This document shows positions 59,918 to 64,000 of a stretch of DNA of 64,000 bases, piece by piece. Each line of letters starts with the position of its first letter. Position 1 is the first letter of the stretch. The notes below the pieces were generated by a model. It had not been told where the DNA came from and did no database searches. It saw only the letters and a list, made by a program, of their open reading frames with translations. The stretch is from contig NZ_NNRI01000021.1 in NCBI RefSeq assembly GCF_002270415.1, forward strand, positions 434,001 through 498,000. The letters are read 5' to 3'. A program made the position numbers and the translations under genes. Source of the stretch: Mesorhizobium sophorae. GTDB lineage: Bacteria > Pseudomonadota > Alphaproteobacteria > Rhizobiales > Rhizobiaceae.

Positions 59918-60739
59918 ATGTTGGTAAGTTGGACCTTTCCCCCGAACAAGCAAGCAGCCAATGCGGCGCCGGCGCCGGCGTCTTGCATTCCGGAGCTGTA
60001 TCAGTTCGGTTTTCACGAAGATTCGAAAGCTGTTCCGCTCTCTTTGCACTTGCACGACCGGGCCTATGAATTCGTCTACGTGGAACGTGGTAGCGTTACG
60101 TGGGAAATCGCCGGCGTGTCTTATCCGACCAACGCCGGACAATGGTTTCTAACCTATCCGGGCGAGGCCCATACAGCGCGGTTCAACCACATGGAGCCGA
60201 GCCGGCTTTGGTGGCTGATTATCAAGGACCCCGAACACAACACGTCGTGGTTGGGGCTGACGCGGTCCGAACGCAATTTGGTGGTCGCATTCGTTAAGCA
60301 ACTCCCTCGAGTGTTTCGCTCGGTCAACCGCGCCCGTGAGCAGCTAAGCCGGCTGCGAGCGACGCTCGCAACCGCCAATGCATCGACCGCGCTCTTCGCG
60401 AGACATCAACTTCTTGACGTCCTGCTCGCTATGTTCCAGCCCATGCCGATCAGTACGATCGACCCCTACCTGAAGGGGGCCGTAGCTTTTTCCATTCAGA
60501 AGATCATGGAAAGCCCGGACAAACGGCCGACCGTGGGGGAGATGGCAGAAGCCGTTCAGTTGAGTGAATCCCATTATTTCAAAGTGTTTCGTGAAGTTTA
60601 CGGGCAATCGCCAATTGCGTATCTGAATCGCGTTCGAATGGAACGGGCTTGTGATTTGCTTTTGATGAATATGTCCATAACTGACGTGGCGTTCGAACTC
60701 GGGTACAAGACGAGCCAGCATTTCACGACCCTGTTCTAA
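59918..60739 (+). CDS. AraC-family regulator with probable premature stop
   Basis: The 273-residue protein has an N-terminal cupin-like sensing domain (FVYVERGSVTWEIAGVSYPT) and a C-terminal double HTH (VGEMAEAVQLSESHYFKVFR, then ITDVAFELGYKTSQHFTTLF). It stops at TAA directly after TTLF. The following codons in the same frame (KQFGSSPSRWKSKLQSLK) look like the normal end of an AraC domain. A change of AAA to TAA has therefore probably removed the last helix. It lies downstream of the MocDEF-like genes and may have controlled them. Confidence 0.82.
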   Translation: MLVSWTFPPNKQAANAAPAPASCIPELYQFGFHEDSKAVPLSLHLHDRAYEFVYVERGSVTWEIAGVSYPTNAGQWFLTYPGEAHTARFNHMEPSRLWWLIIKDPEHNTSWLGLTRSERNLVVAFVKQLPRVFRSVNRAREQLSRLRATLATANASTALFARHQLLDVLLAMFQPMPISTIDPYLKGAVAFSIQKIMESPDKRPTVGEMAEAVQLSESHYFKVFREVYGQSPIAYLNRVRMERACDLLLMNMSITDVAFELGYKTSQHFTTLF

Positions 60740-60994
60740 AAGCAATTTGGCAGCTCTCCGAGCCGATGGAAGAGCAAGCTTCAATCCCTTAAAAGGAATC
60801 GCCCTGAATTCAACTGATCTCTGGGTGCCGAGAAGACCGCATGCCTCTGAAAATGCCAATCCTCCTTAAGACCTGCGAGGTCGGAACCTCGCGGCCCAAG
60901 GCCGAATGGACCACTGGACAGATCGATTTACCGCGGTTTTTGAACGGCAAGGCGGACAAACGGGTGCGGTTGGCCGAATCTGACACTATGACAA

Positions 60995-61270
60995 GGTTTT
61001 CGTCCCTTGCCTGGGTGGATGGCTGATTGATTTCGGCGTTGCGTCGGCGGTTTTCGCCGCACTCGCCGTTATGCGGACGCAGTTCGCCCCTCGTGCCTGA
61101 CGAAGCGGGTGAGATTGTAGGCAAGGTGGCCATGCCGATCTTCGTCCTGGCGCAGGCGATGCCGATGGTGCCCACGAACAGGCCCATCCTGGATTTCTGC
61201 TGCGCGAAGACGTGTTCGACCAATGCGCGGGTTTTCGATATCCGCCCATTGGCCCGCGACGCTTCATTCC
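60995..61270 (-). pseudogene. IS5-family transposase C-terminal remnant
   Basis: The minus strand reads SKTRALVEHVFAQQKSRMGL then FVGTIGIACARTKIGMATL, the end of an IS5-type transposase with the catalytic Glu region (VEHVFA). A frameshift follows. The 250 bp before it (60740-60994) show no recognisable gene. Confidence 0.65.
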
Positions 61271-61287
61271 GCGGCCTTCAGCGTACG

Positions 61288-61425
61288 CAACCACTGTTGC
61301 ACGGTCTTCGGCCGCCGCCGCACCGCTTAACGCGGCGACCAAATCGCCCTCTGCATGTTCCAATGTCAAGGCGCAAGAACTCCATGTTCATCGGCCTATT
61401 GCAAGGTGCCTTGGTGCATCGCTTA
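61288..61425 (-). repeat. 138-bp repeat, copy B (inverted)
   Basis: This is the reverse complement of 21856-21993 with about 15 substitutions. It abuts the IS5 remnant. No coding or IS signature is recognised. Confidence 0.7.
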
Positions 61426-61541
61426 CCCTGGAAATTGCTGATCCGGGCATCGACGGGCTGCCGGCTGTTTCAGTCAGCGGCGAGATAAGGCCGCGGCCCG
61501 CGAGAAACACGACAGCGGAGAGGGTCAGTCCAATTAGAGCT

Positions 61542-62603
61542 TTACTCGGGGCCGTCGCCCGACACTGCGTTAATCGAGTCGGGAATCCGCGGCCGCGGCT
61601 CTAACGCTACCTTGGTTTCGCAGGTGAGCGGGAAATGACATTTGAACCGATGCTCCACGTCGTCCGGGTTGGCTGCAGGTTCAGGGAAAATCCGGCTGCA
61701 GATTTCCTGCGCGTACCGGCATCGCGTGTGGAACTCGCAGCCGGACGGCCGTCTCAGCATGCTCGGCACCTCGCCTTTGATCTCGATGCGGTTGAGAACG
61801 GCATCCGGATCGGGCACTGGGTTGGCCGAAAGCAAAGCTTGCGTATAAGGGTGACGCGGATAATCGAAAATGCCTTCGGTCGAGCCAATCTCGACAATGC
61901 GGCCGAGATACATGATCGCCATACGATCGGCCATGTGGCGCACAACATTGAGGTTGTGGGTGATGATGAGGATCGCGATCCCGAGTTCATCCTGGAGGCG
62001 AGCAAGCAGATTGAGCACCTCGCCCTGGACCGATACGTCGAGGCCTGCTGTGGGCTCGTCGGCGATGATCAGGTCTGGGTTGAGTGCAAGGGCACGAGCG
62101 ACGCCGACGCGCCGGGCCTGTCCGCCAGAGAGCTGGTGGGGATAGCGGCGCCCAAAGTCACCCGGCAAGCCGACCATGCGCAACAGGCGCTCCGCTTCGG
62201 CACCGCGATCGCGAGTGCTCACGCCATGGATACGGGATGGCTCGGTGAGGAGCGACTGCACGGTCAGCCGCGGCGAGAGGGAGCCCACGGGGTCCTGGAA
62301 CATCATCGTCATGCGGCGCAGGTAAGACTTTCGTTCGGCCGCCTTGAGGCCGATCAGTTCCTCCCCGTCGAAACGAATGCTGCCGCTAACAGCCGGCTGG
62401 AGGCCGATGATCGTGCGCGCGATGGTGGATTTGCCAGATCCGCTTTCGCCGACGAGGGCAAGCGTCTCGCCCTTGCGGATTTCGAAGGAGACGCCGCACA
62501 CAGCGTCAATGAAAGGATCTGCCGTGCCCGTGGTGAGCGCCTTCAGTGACCCCATGGTGCGGAAGCGTACGCGCAGGTCCTGGACGCTCAGCAGCGCACT
62601 CAT
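61542..62603 (-). CDS. Oligopeptide/dipeptide ABC transporter ATP-binding protein (DppF type)
   Basis: The 353-residue ATPase has Walker A LVGESGSGKSTIAR, signature LSGGQARRVGVARALAL, Walker B DLIIADEPTAGLD and His in IITHNLNV. The C-terminal oligopeptide-transporter extension has clustered cysteines (CEFHTRCRYAQEICSRIFPE) that bind an iron-sulfur cluster in relatives. It overlaps the upstream ATPase by 4 nt and is the last gene of the operon. The substrate is unknown (peptides, nickel, glutathione or sugars are all possible). Confidence 0.9.
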   Translation of the reverse strand: MSALLSVQDLRVRFRTMGSLKALTTGTADPFIDAVCGVSFEIRKGETLALVGESGSGKSTIARTIIGLQPAVSGSIRFDGEELIGLKAAERKSYLRRMTMMFQDPVGSLSPRLTVQSLLTEPSRIHGVSTRDRGAEAERLLRMVGLPGDFGRRYPHQLSGGQARRVGVARALALNPDLIIADEPTAGLDVSVQGEVLNLLARLQDELGIAILIITHNLNVVRHMADRMAIMYLGRIVEIGSTEGIFDYPRHPYTQALLSANPVPDPDAVLNRIEIKGEVPSMLRRPSGCEFHTRCRYAQEICSRIFPEPAANPDDVEHRFKCHFPLTCETKVALEPRPRIPDSINAVSGDGPE

Positions 62604-63616
62604 GCCGCAACCATCCCAGCTCGATCAAGCAGATGGCATCGCGCGACCTGATCCGCAGCGACACGGTATTCGCCAGGCGTCTCATGCACGCAACGATCGA
62701 AGGCGTGAGGACATCGCGGGCGGAAGATACATCCCTTTTTGGTCCCGAGCAGGCTGGGGACCTCTCCCGGAATGGTCGGCAAATTGCGCGTCCGTTGTTT
62801 GATCCGTCCTGGGTCGCACTCAAGCAGTGCCCGAGTGTAGGGATGGCCCGGTCTGTGAAAGATGTCCCTCGCCCCCCCCTGCTCCACCACTTCGCCCGCA
62901 TACATGACGGCAACTCGGTCGCACAATTCAGCGACGACGCCGAGATGATGGGAGACAAACAGGATGGAGCAACCGATCTCCCTTTGCAGATCCTTGAGAA
63001 GGTGGATGATTTGAACTTCCAATGTAGCATCAAGTGCCGTGGTAGGTTCGTCGGCGATAAGGAGCGCCGGTCTCACCAGAAGTGCCATGGCAATGCAGAT
63101 GCGCTGGCGCATGCCGCCAGAGAACTGATGCGGATAATTCCCGATGCGGCTTTGCGGATCGGGAATCCCGACGCGCTTGAGCATGTCGACCGCATGAGAA
63201 CGTTTGGCACTGCGGCTACTATATTCGTGGTGTTGGATATCGATCATCTGGCTTTCGATTGTCCGCACCGGATTGAGCGCGGTCATTGGGTCCTGGAAGA
63301 TCATGGAGAGGCGATCTCCCATCAGACTACGCCGTGCTTGGGCAGTCAGTGTGAGCAGGTTGCGTCGCTCAAAGACAATACTGCCGGCTGTAACCTGAGC
63401 GTTTTCTGGAAGCAGCCCCATCACCGTATAGGCCAGTGTGGATTTGCCGGATCCGCTCTCGCCGACGATGCCCACTACCTGTCCGGGTGGCACGTCAAGC
63501 GAGACGTTGCGCAGGGCGCGAACACGTCCGCGTGGCGATCCGAAGTCGAGGCTGAGGTTCCGAACCTCGAGAAGCGGATGGGCGGACATTGGAAGTGTCG
63601 GATCCTCTCGTCTCAT
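62600..63616 (-). CDS. Oligopeptide/dipeptide ABC transporter ATP-binding protein (DppD type)
   Basis: The 338-residue ATPase has Walker A IVGESGSGKSTLAY, Q-loop MIFQDPMTALNP, signature FSGGMRQRICIAMAL, Walker B LLIADEPTTALD and the C-terminal cysteine cluster (CIFRPRCPHAFDRC). The ATG at 63616 overlaps the permease stop (ATGA), which supports it over in-frame starts further upstream. It pairs with the 61542 ATPase. Confidence 0.92.
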   Translation of the reverse strand: MRREDPTLPMSAHPLLEVRNLSLDFGSPRGRVRALRNVSLDVPPGQVVGIVGESGSGKSTLAYTVMGLLPENAQVTAGSIVFERRNLLTLTAQARRSLMGDRLSMIFQDPMTALNPVRTIESQMIDIQHHEYSSRSAKRSHAVDMLKRVGIPDPQSRIGNYPHQFSGGMRQRICIAMALLVRPALLIADEPTTALDATLEVQIIHLLKDLQREIGCSILFVSHHLGVVAELCDRVAVMYAGEVVEQGGARDIFHRPGHPYTRALLECDPGRIKQRTRNLPTIPGEVPSLLGTKKGCIFRPRCPHAFDRCVHETPGEYRVAADQVARCHLLDRAGMVAA

Positions 63617-64000
63617 AGGTCTTTCCGCAGCTTGGGATCGAATATGTCGCGCAATGCTTCGCCAAGGAATGTGAAGCCCAGCGTGGCGACGACGATTGGA
63701 ATACCGCCGGCAATGACGAGCCAAGGCGTCTGATTGATATAGCTGTAGCCATCGTTCAAGATCGCTCCCCAGTCGGGCGTCGGAGGGCGCACACCCATGC
63801 CGAGAAAGCCCAGCCCAGCTTCAACGGCAATCACCGCCGGCACGTCCATGCTCACAAGGATGAGAAGCGGACCAACCACGTTTGGCAGCATGTGGACGGC
63901 AAGAATACGCATCGTGCTGGCGCCCATGCTTCGCTCTGCGTCAATGTAATCACTGTTGCGCAACGCTTGCGTTTGGGTGCGCACGACACGCGCATAGATG
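63613..64000 (-). CDS. Oligopeptide-type ABC transporter permease (DppC type), 5' part outside window
   Basis: The C-terminal about 129 residues of an inner-membrane permease include the EAA motif DYIDAERSMGASTMRILAVH, hydrophobic segments (VVGPLLILVSMDVPAVIAVE, LVIAGGIPIVVATLGFTFLG) and the DppC-typical end GEALRDIFDPKLRK. The frame is open to the window edge. Its stop overlaps the ATPase start. Confidence 0.9.
   Translation of the reverse strand, partial: IYARVVRTQTQALRNSDYIDAERSMGASTMRILAVHMLPNVVGPLLILVSMDVPAVIAVEAGLGFLGMGVRPPTPDWGAILNDGYSYINQTPWLVIAGGIPIVVATLGFTFLGEALRDIFDPKLRKDL

Noticed and set aside
1..64000. CRISPR arrays, tRNA or rRNA genes, toxin-antitoxin or restriction systems, nod boxes
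   Set aside because: I looked for regular short repeats, tRNA-like cloverleaf sequence, and recognisable proteins of such systems and found none I could support by eye.

Overview
The window looks like an accessory replicon or genomic island of a rhizobial alphaproteobacterium (Rhizobium, Sinorhizobium/Ensifer, Mesorhizobium type). The grounds are high G+C with an AT-rich pocket in front of a LuxR gene, an unusually dense mix of insertion sequences (IS3, IS5, IS6, IS21, IS66, IS110, IS701, IS1380, ISL3), a trio of tyrosine recombinases (RIT element), large serine recombinases, group II intron debris, and catabolic genes typical of rhizobia: solute-binding ABC importers, dimethylglycine dehydrogenase, and a MocDEF (rhizopine) type oxygenase set. 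I saw no rRNA, tRNA, CRISPR array or replication origin.

Layout. 1-1.5 kb: edge of a serine-recombinase module next to an IS3 remnant. 1.9-2.7 kb: an acyl-homoserine-lactone type LuxR regulator. 2.9-11.1 kb: a frameshifted IS6 element, an intact IS1380 element, then a three-level nest (IS5-type element split by a serine-recombinase element, itself split by IS66, with target duplications readable at each level). 11.6-14.0 kb: a class III PLP enzyme plus an APH-fold kinase, resembling phosphoethanolamine/phosphohydroxylysine phospholyase systems. 14.0-22.6 kb: ISL3 and integrase remnants, a group II intron 5' fragment, a four-gene IS21 element, a RIT trio and a decayed group II intron reverse transcriptase.

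22.6-36.7 kb is the main intact block. It holds a minus-strand operon (solute-binding protein, permease, ATPase, M20 dipeptidase, M24-fold hydrolase, Asp/Glu racemase), a class III aminotransferase, and a crotonase/CoA-ligase/crotonase operon. On the plus strand are a beta-keto acid cleavage enzyme (DUF849) and an RpiR regulator. A 14-bp dyad (GCAACA-N2-TGTTGC and close variants) lies before four transcription units and is perfect just before the RpiR gene, so the block is probably one RpiR-controlled regulon. I infer uptake of an amino compound, amide or peptide hydrolysis, transamination to a beta-keto acid, and cleavage with acetyl-CoA.

37.2-50.7 kb is again mobile DNA: a second four-gene IS21 element, IS6 and IS110 remnants, and an ABC permease gene cut at a CTAG by two identical inverted IS701 copies with an IS5-type element between them. 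An Lrp/AsnC regulator lies divergent to a dimethylglycine-dehydrogenase-like gene, with two different IS1380 elements lodged between them. 53.4-55.5 kb is a graveyard of gene ends (purU, cspA, IS3, IS110, IS1380). 55.7-60.7 kb holds a MocD-like hydroxylase/desaturase, a Rieske ferredoxin, a decayed second Rieske gene, a ferredoxin reductase split by an internally deleted IS1380, and an AraC regulator with a probable premature stop. 61.5-64 kb is the end of an oligopeptide-type ABC importer operon that runs off the window. Elements of at least three IS families here sit in CTAG or TTAG targets.
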